The notes under the pieces were generated by a model that was given only the letters and a program-made list of their open reading frames with translations, ran no database searches and had not been told where the DNA came from. A stretch of DNA of 64,000 bases, taken from Galaxea fascicularis. Its lineage: Eukaryota > Cnidaria > Anthozoa > Scleractinia > Euphylliidae. How positions within the stretch are numbered: the stretch's first letter is position 1; each line of letters opens with the position of its first letter. This document shows positions 26,101 through 41,100 of this stretch, piece by piece. Position numbers and translations under genes: made by a program. The stretch spans positions 6,421,205 through 6,485,204 of the forward strand of contig OX419338.1 in NCBI GenBank assembly GCA_948470475.1, read 5' to 3'.

Positions 26101-29100
26101 GACGAAGTCGAGAGAAACATTGAGATTTAGGGACCAGTCATTAAGTGATTTGCTATATAGCAATACAAATTGGTCAAATCGGTGGAAAACAAAAACAAAA
26201 GCAAATTTTGAGAGACGCACTTAGATTCCACCGACACCAGGCCACCTTCAACTGCACGCTCTGATCACGTGCAACAGCGGTCAACATTTCGCGGGTGACA
26301 GTGAACTGTTTCCCGTTTTCATAGTTTTCGTAATGTTGTCCGCTCATGGCATTTCGCAGTAAACAATGAGCCTCTATTTCAAAGCGAGTCAAACTGCGAA
26401 AGTTTTGTGATGGTAATAAGTTCAGCGTTCCATATGAGCGAAAACTCATTTTCATTACAAAGACTTCGCACTTAGACTCGCTTTGAAATAGAGGCTCAAG
26501 CGATCTCGGAAATGGCCTATTTTATTGTTAGATGTCATGTGACCATGAACTAGCCAATGAATGGGCGCGCTGTGGGAAAAACGCCAGCCATATAACAGGT
26601 TTTAGTGTTAGGTGTTCTAAAAACCTGTAAACAAATATAATCAAGGGCTGGCATTAATTAAAGAACGTAGACGGATTTATAAAGCTCAAAATATTTTTGA
26701 CCAACCCAGGGACCAACCTTTCGGGCCAAGCAGGACAAATCCTTATTATCGGTAAAGACAAGCACTCTCTGAAGACCATCCATTATAGACACCCAGTAGA
26801 TGGTTTTCTCGACTCTACGTTGCATTGGTCCATCTACATTATCCCAGGTGTCCCGATCCATCACATCAGGTAACGCGGAAGATGAACCACACAACAACCC
26901 ACAGGTGGTGTCTCTGTCCTCGAGCTGCTTTCGCTCATCTTTGACTGGCGGTGAGATCTCGTCAAGCTCAATTCGAATTTCACCAAAGCCATCCTGCGAG
27001 GGCGACAGTTAGAAGTTAAGTGGAATAAAACTAACATGTATATACATATACTTGACTTTCTCTGTCCGACCTCGTAGCTTAGTCGGCAGAGCAACGGTAG
27101 ATCTAATCCGGAGGTCGTGGGTTCGATTCCCACCGAGGTCATAAGAATTTTTTCTTTGCCTTGTGTGGTTCCCTGATACCCTTTACTAGGGCTAACGCCC
27201 AGTGGGTTTTTCATGGGTTTCTCTCAGCACTTTAATTTACACTGCAGAGTTAATTCTCTGTTCCACCACTTGTAACATGTAAGTAGTCTTTAAGTATACC
27301 ACGACGATTCCAAGGTAGGAATATTCGGAGTAGACGGTCATCGTGCTAGCTCTTTTAGGAACTGTTCTGAACAGATTGCAGGTTGTTCTGAAAATGCAGA
27401 CATAAGTAGAGTGTGCAGAAAACTTTTGACGAGAAAATCGTGCGCGCGGCGCGAGCTAGCCTACCCCAACAACAGCAACGACAGCATAGTACCTGAACAC
27501 CATCGGAAAGATTTCCACACAGCCCCATACTGAGATTAATTATCTTTATATGCCTCAGCGTATACTAACCAGGTACCAAAACGGCGAGAGTGGATAGACC
27601 TTATAATGTACAGAAATCTTGCCACACCTTCTAGCGGGTAAATTTAGGATGTCATTACGTTTTGACCGTTTTGACCGAAACGACCATAACAAAGTTAGTG
27701 AATAAAATGAACCTACAACACTCAGTTTGAGTGAGTAACATCAAGGTCTCATGAAAGGAGTCGAAACAGGCGTCAAGGGCCTCAACGAGACTGAGGTGCG
27801 TTACGCAGTGGCTAAATATGTTACCTTATCAACCGGCACCTCCACTGGCTTGTCTACACCCGTGTAAGGTTTCCAAAGCAGCCTTCTGTCTCCCTGGGGG
27901 TCATCCCAGGTGTACAGGATCATTTCCTTGGAATTAAGAACTATAACTTGGCCGCTGTCCCTGCAAACATGTCATGTCACATAACAGTCTTTGTCGTAGG
28001 CATAGCGGACTACTAAACCACAGGCTAAAACTGAAAGCAATAACTTCGGCAAACAACAAATAAAAATAATAAACCAGTGGGCTAAAGCGCATCAGGTAAT
28101 AGCATTGGTTTCACGACACTCCACTAAAGACCACTTTATCATATATCGTGTAACTTACTGCTACTTACTTCTGGTTAAATCGGATCGGAGTGTTTTCACA
28201 CAGGTTTTCGATCCTGATCGTTCCGACTCCAGGAGTGTACTGTGTAACCGCTATGGTTGTCACAGCGTCTTCCACTTCGCTGTGAACCTCGACAGTAAGG
28301 GCCTGGAACTCGGCAATTCTTAGGACGGTTGTGTGAGATGTGTTGAAGCTGAATGGCTTGGAAATTACATTTGCCATCGTCTCCTTTAAGACGATCACGC
28401 CAGACTTGTCAATGGGCCAAAATGGCTTACTCTAAAAATACAGACATAAGGCCATAATTAATTTAAACCTGACAACTGAATATGCAAAAATGGCTGTCCA
28501 GCAAAGTTACAAGCACACAGATTTTTCAGTCTTTTAAAAGCTAAGCTCGCACAAGTCCAACAAAAGTAAGTTTCGGTTTTAACGACCAGCCAATACTTTC
28601 TCCCCTTTATATAAATATTTAATAGCAGTACAAAAACAAATCAGCACCGCTGTTTGTCACTTGTTTGTGCTTTTGCAGATGATTAACCAAAAGCAAAAAT
28701 GTCTTGGCCAATTTGTTGAGCAGGATCAAGCTGTTGTAGATTTAATCTGAGTTTAAAAATGACGTGCTTACCTCTCCTGGGTCCACGACAAACCATAACG
28801 CACTTTTGCACTTGCTTTCAATAAATGACATATAAATCTGAAAGGATTATAGGAGAGTATACAGACGCTAGAGCAAAACCTTAATTGACGAAAAGCTTTG
28901 TTCCGTTGTTTTCTTACTTTGAGATAAAAACATTACTATGTATATACCTCACAAGTGAATAGTGCTTTTCGCGCGTTCTGATTGGTTAACTCGGTGGTGA
29001 TTAGCAAAGTACTATTCACCTCCGAGCAGCCGATGAGAAACAAACTGTCTTTCCGTTTCGGTTTCCTAAGAGGAAATTATCTGAATACACGCCAGTTATT

Positions 29101-32100
29101 CGGCTTGTGCGATATATACTAAAACAATTATTCACCTCAGTGTCGGTGAAAGTGATGGATATTTACCTCCACTTCGGTGAATAATTGTTAATTAATGAAA
29201 CTCCATCATATTGAATAGCGTCACCAATGGTAACTATAGCTCTCACGTACTCGAGCCAACAGTTATCAAAATGAATATATTCTCCACACTGGTCTTCATA
29301 CATTTTCTATGGTAATGATAAGGAGAATTTGTTAAACAATCAATTCCCTCGATGATGATGAGGATTTATATAGCGCTTTTATCCAAAGGGCTCAAAGCGC
29401 TTTACAACACTTTTTGGGGGACTTTGCCAGACTGCTTTTTAGGCGCAAATTGCAGCCACGCAGTTTACAATCTTATTTGAATGAATAGTAGGATCAACAC
29501 AGGTGCCCCCAGAACATTCACACCAGTAGATCAGTGTGTGGGTCCCACACCAGTACTGTGAGACGGGACCTCCGGTTTTATCGTCCTTATCCGAGAAGAC
29601 TAGAAAGTCTAACCATTTGCAGATGTCATTACAAAGGTAGCACTTTCTCCTCAGTTATTTAAAGACCCTGAGTGTTGGTCCGGCTAAAAGCGACGTCCCG
29701 CACAGCAGTCCGGTGCTCCACCACTGAGCCAACCGGTCGGCGGTTGTTTAATTATTAATTTAATTATTAATTATTGTTTAATTATTAATTATTTCGTACC
29801 TCTGTGTTGTTGATGATGACGTACTTGGGAGTTAGCGTAACAATCTTGGTAAGTCCTGTTCTTGACATTTCAATTTGCAGAATGAACTAAACAGGAAGGA
29901 GCAACCCGATCTCTCAAAAAACCTCTTCAACTCTAAGACAAGCCTATACTACATAAACCATGAAATTGGAAGGCTTTCGCCATTTTTAACTCAACATTTC
30001 CTGAAAGGAACAACTATTAATAATGAACACAGTATTATGTTAAAAAGGACAACGTACTATTACGTAAACTAGCTTATCCCTTGGTGAACAAAACACGTTT
30101 TGCTATCGGTGGTCGTTTCATGAATACGAGTCAGCGCGAATGAAGACTGTTTTCATTAACTGACTAACTAACCTCGAACTTCTTGCCATCATTTGCCTTA
30201 CAAGTAACTTTTCCAGAATCTCCCACCGCATCTAAAGAAAACTTGCGCGACCAGCCATGTCCTGGTAGTCTCAGCTTGGCCTACAAAAACAAAAAAAGGT
30301 TATCGAGAAATTTTGAACAAAGAAATTTCCAACAAAATTATAATCCTGTTTGCTGCATGCAGTGAAACTTCTATGAAGGAGAATAGTGAAACGACCCAGT
30401 GGGCCATCTTTATTTGCAAAATGCAACAAACTGGGTTCGTAAACTTTTTCAGGCCAAAACTTCCGACGACCCTATTTTAAAAATTCAAGGACTTTTCAAA
30501 ACGAGAGCAACAAAACACGCGCAGAGCAAAGACATGCGCGCTTATGGCTCAACATACATGCGCGCGAGAGTAACGAGACGGCACTGTGGATGGAAAAAAA
30601 AAACGAGTGTGCACGCATTATATAAGCATCGCGAGACATTTGCATGGTGTTTGCATAAATACATGCACTTACTCCCTTAGAGCGTTTAAAAGTTTTGATG
30701 TTTTAAGATCTTGCCCAGTAAAAAATCAAGGACTTTCAAAGACAAAAACGCGATTTCAAGTATTTTCAAGTAGTTGAATTCAAACTCCTAAAATTCAAGG
30801 GTTTTTATTAAGGGTTTCCAAGACACGTACAAACCCTGAACAACATAACAGGAGGAACCACACACAGCCTCATGTGGTGAACGTAATGTGACTGTGTGAC
30901 TGCTTTCATTCAATCGTGACTTTTGTTTTGTTTCGTTGCTAAGTGATTCCTTATCTTGATCTCTCAAATTTCGGATCATGTGATAGAATAGTTTTCCGGT
31001 GCACGTGCGTGGAGTTTTCTACGGGTATTAAAACATGTTGCTCATAACTCCGAGTCTTCAGTTCCCTGGGAATTAGGGTCGTGATGATTTTCCCCACACT
31101 CCAGCATCTTACACTCACCTTTCTGTAAGTTGTTCCAGTAAAATTGAAGAGGAGAGGATGCTTGTCCACAGCAGACTGCACATACACTTGCTTAGTTTTT
31201 GATACCTGTTGACGAAAGCAAGGTGATCAAATTCAAATTCATCGTCAGAGTGGTCTTCAACTGTGTGGCAAACGTTATTGGTTTTACTTGCGATTCGATC
31301 CGGCACTGGGACCCGTTTCTCGAAAACCCCGTAAACTTTACGGGCCCGAAAAGCCATTTCAAACCTGCGATGCGCTTATTCTAAAAAGCTTGTCTTTTTC
31401 TATGATTTCAAGATACGAAAGCGGAAATTTGTTGTAAAGTTTAATGCCTAATAAATCTTCGTTTGTAAGATAGATACGATGGAAATTATAGCACCCGAAA
31501 TGGACGAAATGCGCCCAAAAAGTTTCGGGAGTTTCGAGAAACACGCGCCTGGTTAGCAAGCCTCGCGCCACTCAGTTTCTTAACCAATGAGAATTAAAAC
31601 CTAAACCACTAATAGGCCCATTGTGCAGATTGCATCTGTTGCGCGTGAGCAGACTTATTACTTTCGTTTTGGGTTTACGACACTCAGTTGAACGTAATCA
31701 ATCGATCGATATTTCGAGATTGTGTGTATTTGTTCTAGCATTATTATCCACCTCTCACTTCAAAGTAGTTGCAAAGATTCCATGAAAGTTCGTCAAACGT
31801 TTCCCCCTTAACGTATTAACACCAGACACCTGGTTCGAGTCGAAAAGCAAGCATGCGTCACAAAGCGTTTTCCAAAAAACAACTCGGCCAAGAACAATGA
31901 CAGTCGTCCGTTTTTCTTCTTTCAATTGCTCTTTCGCTTACTTCTCGTGATTCGTTTAATCCGTTATAAAATCAAAGCCCTCAGAAACCATCCGATATTT
32001 TCGGGGTGCAAACAAAACTTATAAGAGATACAGGGATGGGGAACAGGGCTGCACCTCTTTGAAACCTCTAATTTCATTCGATCTTCGTAGGGTGTAGCTT

Positions 32101-35100
32101 TGTTGCTTTAGAGCCAGGTGCCACTGTGTTGATTGCTTGTCTATTGTACTTTTTTTCAACCAGTCTTGTGAGGTCTTGCAAATGGTGAGATGGGGGGAGA
32201 GAGGTCACACGGTCTCTGTCCGCATGAATAACGATGGGTTTCAACTCAGTTAAAGAAACAAACAGGTGTGATTTTTAAGCCTAGCAAACATAATTTTCAA
32301 CACAATCGAACAACAAAAGATGAAAACTACTGTATATCAGTGACAGTTATCATGACAGTTACAGGATAAGACTATTTCACTTACTCTGTACTCCACGTGT
32401 AGTCCAGTTTTGTTTATGAGCCAGTATGGAGAGTAAATGAACATTTCTCTTGTCCCAGACTGAAGCATGGTTCGCACTCCAAGAAGCTTTAAAAATAAGA
32501 GGATGCGGCGTTAGTGACGAACTCAAATTTTTCACTTGAGGCAACGTTGAGTCAATGCCTCTAGCTTTTCCGCGTTCGGAGAATGCCCTGTAGTGTAACC
32601 ATTCAAGTTAAACCTCAACAGAACAACTTTCCAGTGATGTACTTAGTTCTCAAGAATATTTCTTACTCAAGCCACAGTGAGCAAATTCAATCGAAAATCT
32701 GTGATTGATTCACTGACTGAGTGATTGATTGTGTAAGACATACGCTGCAAAATCTTAGACGGAAAAGACAATAATAAGCTACTTGTTACGTACAACTTTC
32801 CAGTGCTGTACTACTCTAGTAACAACGAAGACTGAGCAAATTCAATCGAAAATCTGTGATTGTTTGACTGAGTGACTGATTGATTGATTGTGCAAGACAT
32901 ACAATGGAAAATCTTAAATGGAAAAAGAAATAAATAAGTTACTTTCTAGGTATATTAAAGCCGAGCCTTGAATATTGCTTAGACTTCTATTGGCTGCGCT
33001 CATCAACTTGACACTAAAACTTACAAGGTCTTTTGACATTTTTTCCTCTGATTTCATTAACAGCACCAAGGACTTATCAGGCTCCTTTCTGATGGCCATG
33101 TGTCCAATCCAGTCGGCGTCTTTGTAATTTTTCATCTTTTCAAAAAGAAAACGAAGGAACGGTTAACGTAAACGGTAGCCTGTGTGAATTTTTTCGATTT
33201 CATGCACAACAAAATGCAATAAAACAGAAAAAGGAGAAATGCTCTAAGTGTCTGGAGCCTCAAAAGTAAGGGTTTTAAATTCGATTTTCTTCGTGCAGCA
33301 CTACGAGGTTTGTCTTCTTACTGAAAGGGACACTGCTTTACGCAATTTCACCGACAAGCCAAATAGGAGGTAAAAGGGGAACAGCAAGATCATAAGCTAT
33401 ATAGCTTGCATAGTCAAAAGACCGTCATTTCACGCATAGTACGATAATGTACCGTTATGGACACTTGGCTAGAATCTCCTGGACACAAGTAAACAATGGA
33501 TAACTTTTCTCCAGGTTGCACTAGTTCAACGTCCAGAGAGGCCCTGCTCTGATCCTGAAAAAGAGATAAGAAATTTCTGTTTCTATAAAGTGGACCAGAT
33601 TGAAATTAAGATCCGCTTTGTGAAGGGTAAACGAACTAGAATCAATATTTATGCGTAACCAAAACAAAAGTGATGCATGCCTTCAAGTGCCTTGGCGTTT
33701 TGAACCCTATTTTAAGCGGCGTTTCCGTGGGTTCCATTCGCTCCGTGGGTTCCATGAATTAGACATACGAGTTTTGATCCGACTCAAAATTAAATTAGAA
33801 CTTCTCATATTCGAAAATGCATGACTTCTCAGGATTTTTTTCTGGTCACGAAGAAATCTCAAAGGGAGCAAATAACTGCAAAACAGATTGTCTGGTAAGA
33901 TCAAGTTATACGATTGTCTGCCCTTTTAGGCACGTTTGCAAGCCAAAACGCTGAAAAAAGAAATTTAACTACTTATGTCAGTGTATCAGAGAACCCAAAA
34001 GCCTAAAAATTACCAGAGTTGCGACTTCAAGCTCGAAGGGAAGTTTATTGTGCACCACAAGGGGAGGGTGTAGATGAATCACGTGGTGTGGAGATTCTTG
34101 ATCGGATGGGAGCTTGTTTAACCCGTCGGTTTGACAGAGAGCCTGCAAAATAAATTTACAATTTAGACATCAAGACCAAAGTAATAAAGGAACAAAAAAG
34201 AAATAATACATTTCTACATCTTTCTGTACTGATTACAGCAGTTTTCAATAGGCCATTTCCGAATTCATGTCTGCCTCCTCTTCCAAGCGAGTCTAAGTGC
34301 GAAGTTTTAGTTATGAAAATTAGTTTTCATTCATATGTAAAGTAGAACTAATTACCATCACAAAAACTTCGCACTTAGACTCGCTTTGAAGCGGAGGCAA
34401 ACATGAACTAGGAAATGGCCTATTCAGCATCGAAAGTAAACTGCAGTTTGATTTGGTTTTGCTTTCATTCGCTCTGTGATTGGCCAGCAAAACTCGCGCC
34501 CTTTTTTCAACCAATGAAAAGCAGAACTAAAACCATTTTCCCGCGCTTTACGTCGGTTGCGTGTAATTGCTTCGAATTGTGATTGGCTCATTGAACTGTT
34601 TCGATCTGTTGTGATTGGCTGAAGTATTCCCTGCTTTGTTTCTCTATTGAAAACAGCTCTAACGAAGCACTTCAAGAAGGTTGCTGAACGGGGCAAGTAT
34701 TCAAAGTTGCCGAAAATCTAGCCAAGAATCATGAAGGATTTAATATAACTTGTGTGCTTAGGTGAGAGGCAATCTAAATGTTTTCTTGAAAGGGTTTAAA
34801 GGATGGAAGAAGCAAGTATTTAAAGAACTAGGAAACAACCACGAAACATCCCGCTCCTTGTAAGGTTTTAACTTCTCCCAACTATTTTTATAGAAATGTG
34901 TGGGGACAACAAATGAGAATTTAAATTCTGATCTCAGGGTTTAAACAGATTACAAAACCAGTCTGTGTCATTTTAGTTATTATCAAGTGGCTGTATACCT
35001 TGATATAAAAAGTATAGTCTGTGGTGGTATCCTTCAACGAGGGACAAGCCAATAGACAGCTCGGCTCTTCCTTTCTAAACTTTCTCCAAGACAACGCCGT

Positions 35101-38100
35101 TGATGACATATGAAACCTAAGAGAAAATAGTTAAATGCACGAAGTTAGATTCAGTAGCACTCGACATGGCAGCAGATTGCATTAAGAATTTTCTTAGGAC
35201 TGAGGATCTCGATCTATTTGGTAGGATTACAGCCAAAAGACCGGACCTTAGGGCACTTACCATTAGTCAGTACTGGCCGGCCAGTCCAGCTCATAGTTGT
35301 AAAGGGAATTACACTTAGTCTATTAATCAGAACTGTCCAGCCAGATCAGTTTATTTCTACATAGTATGCATAGCAGAGATGAGTTTTTAGCGAAAACTAT
35401 CGAAATAAGTCTATTTTCAAAATGACCGGTCCGGTTGGCCAGTTCTGAATTTTGTTTAGCGCCCTTGGTTACTTTTTCCAGGCGGTAGATCCACACTACG
35501 ACAAGTAAATTTTGGCCTTAACAAGCAACCACAGCGACTATCAACATTCAGATCAAATATCCTATGCGCAGAACAAAAATTAAGCAACAAGGTTACGACG
35601 GGCTAACACACGCAAACATTCCATACTAACGACGAAAACGCCCTAGAGGCATAATAACGCAGAGGTTAAATTGGGGTGTTTTGGTAGGAAAGTCGGAATC
35701 TTCGTGTGTTACGAGGCTAGATTATATCTTTGCATTATAGTTGTTTCAATGAAATAACAAACAATATTAAACAGTTACTGGATGAAGTGTTTTGATATCC
35801 AGACGGAATAATCAACGTCGAGGTCTCAGTAAGAGTTATCACTGAGCCGAAGCCGAAAGCTGAGGCCGATACCTCTTACCGGGACCTTGATTATTCTGGA
35901 TATGACAAAAACCGAATATAATGATTGTTTTATTATACACTGAACGAAAACAAAATTGTCACGACAGAAAACATCGACTTGCAAACCTTGACGTCATTTT
36001 GCTTCTTCACCGATGGAAAGCCACACAAAGCGCGCGAACTTGACATGATTATCCTTGGAAATCATGCATCGTGGTCTTACATGGCATGACTACCAGTGAC
36101 CTTGAGTGTCCTTGACATGATTATTGTATAATCTGCAGCTAGATGCTGTAATAGGCGCTGATTTCCAAAACTCACTTTACGCTTTCGGCCAATCAGAAAA
36201 CAGATAGCGAGTTCAATGTTAAATAATCGGCAAAGTCTGTCCCTGTCATAACATATTTCTGGCTACCGATGAAAAAGTATCAGAGCCAACAATGACATCA
36301 ATGGTCCGTAGCGGAGAGAAATGTTTGGACTTAATAACAGTTGAAATTTCAATCTAGTTCTGGAAGTTGAATCTCGTCGAAACAGTGTAAATATCGTTTT
36401 TTTTTTACACGCCACATCGGCAAGCACGTGAAAGTGCCGCTACCGGCAAAGTATACTCATCTAAAGTCTTGACTTACTCGTCTTTGCACGGCTTAACAAA
36501 AATATCTTCATGGTATGCTGTATATAGTGGGAGATTCTGTCGACCTCCAGGTTCCACAGTGAAGAGTTTCTCAGCAGCGACTTCTCCTGACCCAGATGAG
36601 GCGTTGCGTTTCACGAAAATATCCACGGGAATTTGCAGATGGTTTTGGATCTGTAAAGAATAGAGTGAGAAAGTCGTACAAATGTGGAAATGAATCGACT
36701 CTTAATCGACTCTCTTAGGTAGTTCCCTACCTGCAGTGGTGACCGAATAGTGACTGTTTTTCGACCATTCTTGATCTCCACTTGCACAACAACGTACCAT
36801 TTATGGCTTGCCTGTAAACACGACAGCAATTAATGGATTTCGTCCATTACGTATCTGACTGATCAACAACCCGCGATGGGTAAGATTGAAAACGAGGGGA
36901 AAAAATGTGTTAATTCGAGAAAGAGATCAGATAGAAGTAAAATTAAAGAAATCAAACCATTCCTTCATCCTTATTGCGGCGCTTCGATTGAACTTTCGCG
37001 AATAAACAGTCCTCCGCCAAGTCTCATTAATACGCAACTTGAGTAACGAGGGCAGAAACGGCAACAAGAACGCCTTTGAAATAAGGGTGCATTCCAGAAT
37101 ACCATAGTAGTGCATGACGTCTCAGGAGTCTCTACTTCAATGATATTTTGCTGTGCATACGATGTCTTATTTTCTGTTCTCTCAAGTGCAATCTGATGCA
37201 GATGGAATAACTTAATGTTTTAAGATTTTATTTAAAAAAAAGATGAAGATTGCGAAGAATCAATGAGAAAGAAACATTAGCTGGCACATGAGTGAGTGCA
37301 CCATAGGGCTCGTGAGGTCTGAGCTTCGTTAATGAGTTAACATATAAAAGAGATGAATATGTGGATAGGATCCTCAATGAATACAGGTTGGAGGGTAAAT
37401 GAAAGTTACACGGTAGAAACATGTGGAAGTCTATGGTAATTAATCTGGTATCGGAGTTAAATCGGCCAAAAAACAATATCCTGTCGGTCAACCAATCAGA
37501 GACAAATAACGCGATCGTACGAGGACCAATCGCATGAAAGAACGTCAGACTAATTTATTTAGAACATTTGTGAAAACAATGGTCTGACACCAAACCAATC
37601 AAATGCAGGTAACAAGAACACCCGGGGACCAATTGAAACAAAGGAAAGCGGACTACAATTAATTTAAGGAACTCACAAAACTTTGGAAATGAATAGTAAA
37701 TAAACTCAAACTGAACCAAATCAAAGCAAGACAATGGAAAGCAATCGAAATAAATCTCTAACGATTGTAAACTGTACCATGTAGTCTGGTTAAAAGTCCC
37801 CAACACAGTATTGTAAATTAGTCTTGAAAAGATTACCTCACGGAGAATCGCGTCTTTCGGAGTGAGTTTGAACAGGTATGATCCCGAGCGGGCAACAGAT
37901 ACAAAAGGCACATTGTCAAAACCATCAACCTGCAAACAACAACAAAAAGTAAAAATAAAGAAAGAAAGGAACGGAGAACAACTTGTGTTGGTACTGGAAT
38001 GTACCTTTTACTCCCCTTTCTCAACGAAAGCCAGCATCTCTATAGCAGTTCAGCCTGTATGTGAAGGACATAATATAAAGTTCGCTGACTCTCCCTTCTT

Positions 38101-41100
38101 GTCAACGGTGGTGGGGTGTGGGGGGAGGGGGAAGAGGGGGAGGGGGGAGAGGGGAGGGGTAAAGAGGGGGAGGGGGAGAGGGGGGAGGGCGTAGGGAATC
38201 CAAGGGATAGGAATTCTGGAAACGTGTGTTCGACTGTGTCGTTTGCTTCAAACTGAAAAACATTGCTGTAGTGTTCAGATTTAATAATTCACAACATGTT
38301 TCGTAACAAGAATCGCGAACCTAAGTGGCTGTGTGAAGGCAGCTCGTAAATAAGTTTTTTAACTTACTGTCAAAGATAGAGTATTATCATCGTCCTCAGC
38401 CACATCGCTTCCAGAATCGGTGTTGTCACTGGGTCTGTCTATGCTCTCTTCTGTTTTGTGAGGTGCAAATATTCCACCAACAATAGAGCCGATATTTGCA
38501 ACAGTGTTACCAACGTGACTTCCTAGGAGGCCTGAAAGATCAGAAACTCTGCTGCATGACAGAATATCACACAGGAATAAACGTCTTCGATAGGACTGAT
38601 AAAAAGCATCTTTGGGGCGTCCAAATTTAGAGAAAAACGCATCAAACTAGTGGCTATACACTTAACTTCGAGAAGCAAATTGCAGTTTATGATCTTTCTC
38701 TACATCAAAGTGACAAAGAAAGCCGCAACACTTTCGAGCAAAGATTCATTTTCCCAACAGGCACTCTTGATGCTTACGGAATAGAAGGGCGCTGTCCATT
38801 TAAAAGACCTATTTATGGACTCGTTGCAACGTGTTGTCACCAAAGGCGTCACTCCGTCACTCACTATTCTCCCACTAAATACCCAGTACAATATTAACCC
38901 GTTAAACCATCGCTTAATTCCTCTTTATAATATGTCTTCAAGATTTCACTCGCTTCTACGCGAGCCAAAACAGAATTTTCTGTACAGCGGAAAATTTGAT
39001 CTCTTACCAACACTAATGTTACCTACTTTATTATATCTCTCAGTTGGTACGTGCGCTGTGATTGGTCAATTTTGCGGACCGTATTCTACTGTACGGTCCT
39101 CTAAACTTGAAAGTTTTCTTTTCCCGCGCGCTAGATTAACCTCAGAGATATAATAAATATTTTACTAACCTCGTTTTCTCGGTCCGTACTCTAAGTTACG
39201 GATCCTCGTTTTTCCCGTTGATTTATGGCCGATCCGTAACTTACAGCACGGACCTCGAACTCGGTTAGCAAGAGGTATGTAGACCGAGAATCTTCTTTAT
39301 GTTCCCTTTCTTTGGGAGGCGCCTTGGTCGTGCTCAATGCTTCCTCGGTGACCTTCCTAGCCGCTACTTTACCTTTTGTTGGGTGATCGCTATTCCCACC
39401 CGCAGAAAGCAAACGTGGATGAGGTGGTAGGGTCACCGCTTTCCCAGTATTGTCCATGCCTGAATCAAGAGAAACGCCTTTCTTGAGAAACTTTGTTGTC
39501 ACTGGTTGCCCGACTTGGAAGGTTGTGGTGTTCTGTATAGAGTACTTCCTTTGCCTGATTGCTTCCAGGGAGATCGGCTCTGAGGTAGCTCTTTTCCTTC
39601 GAATTTTATGCAGTTTTTCCCTGAGGCGGTTCAACAAAGGTTCAGAGATCACCCTCTTAACACCCTTACGTTTCGACATGATAACATCTGCAAGACTGGC
39701 TAGCCTTGTGACGGACTGTTTTGAAACTCTAGACCGCACAGTGAGTTGATTCCCGTCTGGGATCTATGTTGAAGAAACATAAAAAAATTGGAATCCAGGA
39801 AAGACTACTGTTTGCCTCATTCATCCATAAACAAGACCAAAGAGGTGGTCTGTAAAATATTTCGTGAACTATGTTCTGTTTGATGTGAGCCACAGTCGAA
39901 GCCATGACCAAACTCTATGAGATAGGTCATCATGATTGTCAGCACTGTTCCGGATTTAGCGGATTATGCTGAAACGAACTTCTGAGTTCAGGAGACCCAA
40001 GGTCTTAATGTTCTTGGTGTTGCATGGCATGGGTCATGGGCCATTTACACAAACACTCCACGGTCAGCACAAACCAGTAAAACTCAACTCCGTCCGTCAG
40101 TCAGTCAGTCCGTCCGTCTGTCCGTCTGTCCGTCCGACCGTCCGTCAGTCAGTCCGTCTGTCCGTCCGTCCGTCACTCAGTCAGTCCGTCCATCCGTCCG
40201 TCACTCAGTCAATGGATATAAAATACTAATCTTTAAGGAGCGAACTTATCCGCTGCAACAGATGTTACAGATGTTTTGTGTAACTGCTTTTGTTTCCCTG
40301 TTTTGGGAAGGGTACGTCGTTCCGAACATCCGAGTCTCCAGGACCATTCAGCCATGAGCAGGACATGTGCGATCTTTTCTGAACGAATGAGCTCTAAGAA
40401 AAGGACGTATGGTCTCCGTACCTGCTGTCGGGGGCTGACGGTTACCGTTGCGTGGATTCCAAGCTAAAATAACGAAAAAAAATTGTAAAGTTAACAAAGC
40501 GCAATAACCCTCATAACCTTCTTGCTTGCACTGCACGAGTCAACATTATTTGTTCGAATCTGATGTGAATTTTTCCTGGTTAACTTCACTTCACTTCACT
40601 TCACTTCGGGCAAAAACTTTGAGAAAAGTAGGATAAGGCGCGTGGGATTATACCTTTCATCGGCAAGAAAAACGAGGACCATTGGCAAAATGGTGTATTG
40701 GAGTCATTACATGTATTATGCACTGTTTGCTAATATTACCTGGTTATGGATGAGGAACGTCGGCCCTGGAACTGTTCTCAACATTTTTGTTCTTTCAGTT
40801 GTCCAAAGCTTGGAAAACAAAAAAAATGTGTTTTAGAACTTATATCAACAATACACTTAACAAACCGCGAACTTCAGCCTAAATAACTTAACAAACAACG
40901 TTTTGAATGCCAGCAACACTGCTCAGAATCTGCTGCGCTGTGCGATTCAGAGTCGTTAATTAGCTCGCGCACCACTAAATGTCATGTTAAAATCAAAGGA
41001 AAACCAACAATAAAGAATATTTGTTTCACAATCACTCCGCTGGATTCTAAGGATTCAGTTATCTTTGGCTAGGATGACCAGGGAACTGTGATTTGACAAA

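Noticed and set aside
27068..27140. A functional tRNA gene
   Set aside because: Acceptor and T arms are perfect and both pol III boxes are present, but the anticodon stem does not pair beyond 3 bp and the sequence continues into a SINE body.
26861..27214. 117-codon minus-strand frame as a gene
   Set aside because: It runs from a real VPS13 exon through the splice acceptor into a SINE. The [10 protein letters not shown] peptide is a known repeat artefact.
32914..33024. Extension of the VPS13 exon 33025-33135 to the end of its open frame
   Set aside because: Phase and family alignment require the GTAAGT donor after MSKDL. The extra 37 codons do not match the family.
38090..38194. Gly/Arg-rich (RGG-like) protein end
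   Set aside because: It comes from the G-rich simple repeat in an intron.
40081..40229. Ser/Val/Arg-rich protein
   Set aside because: It is the translation of the TCCG/TCAG tetranucleotide array.
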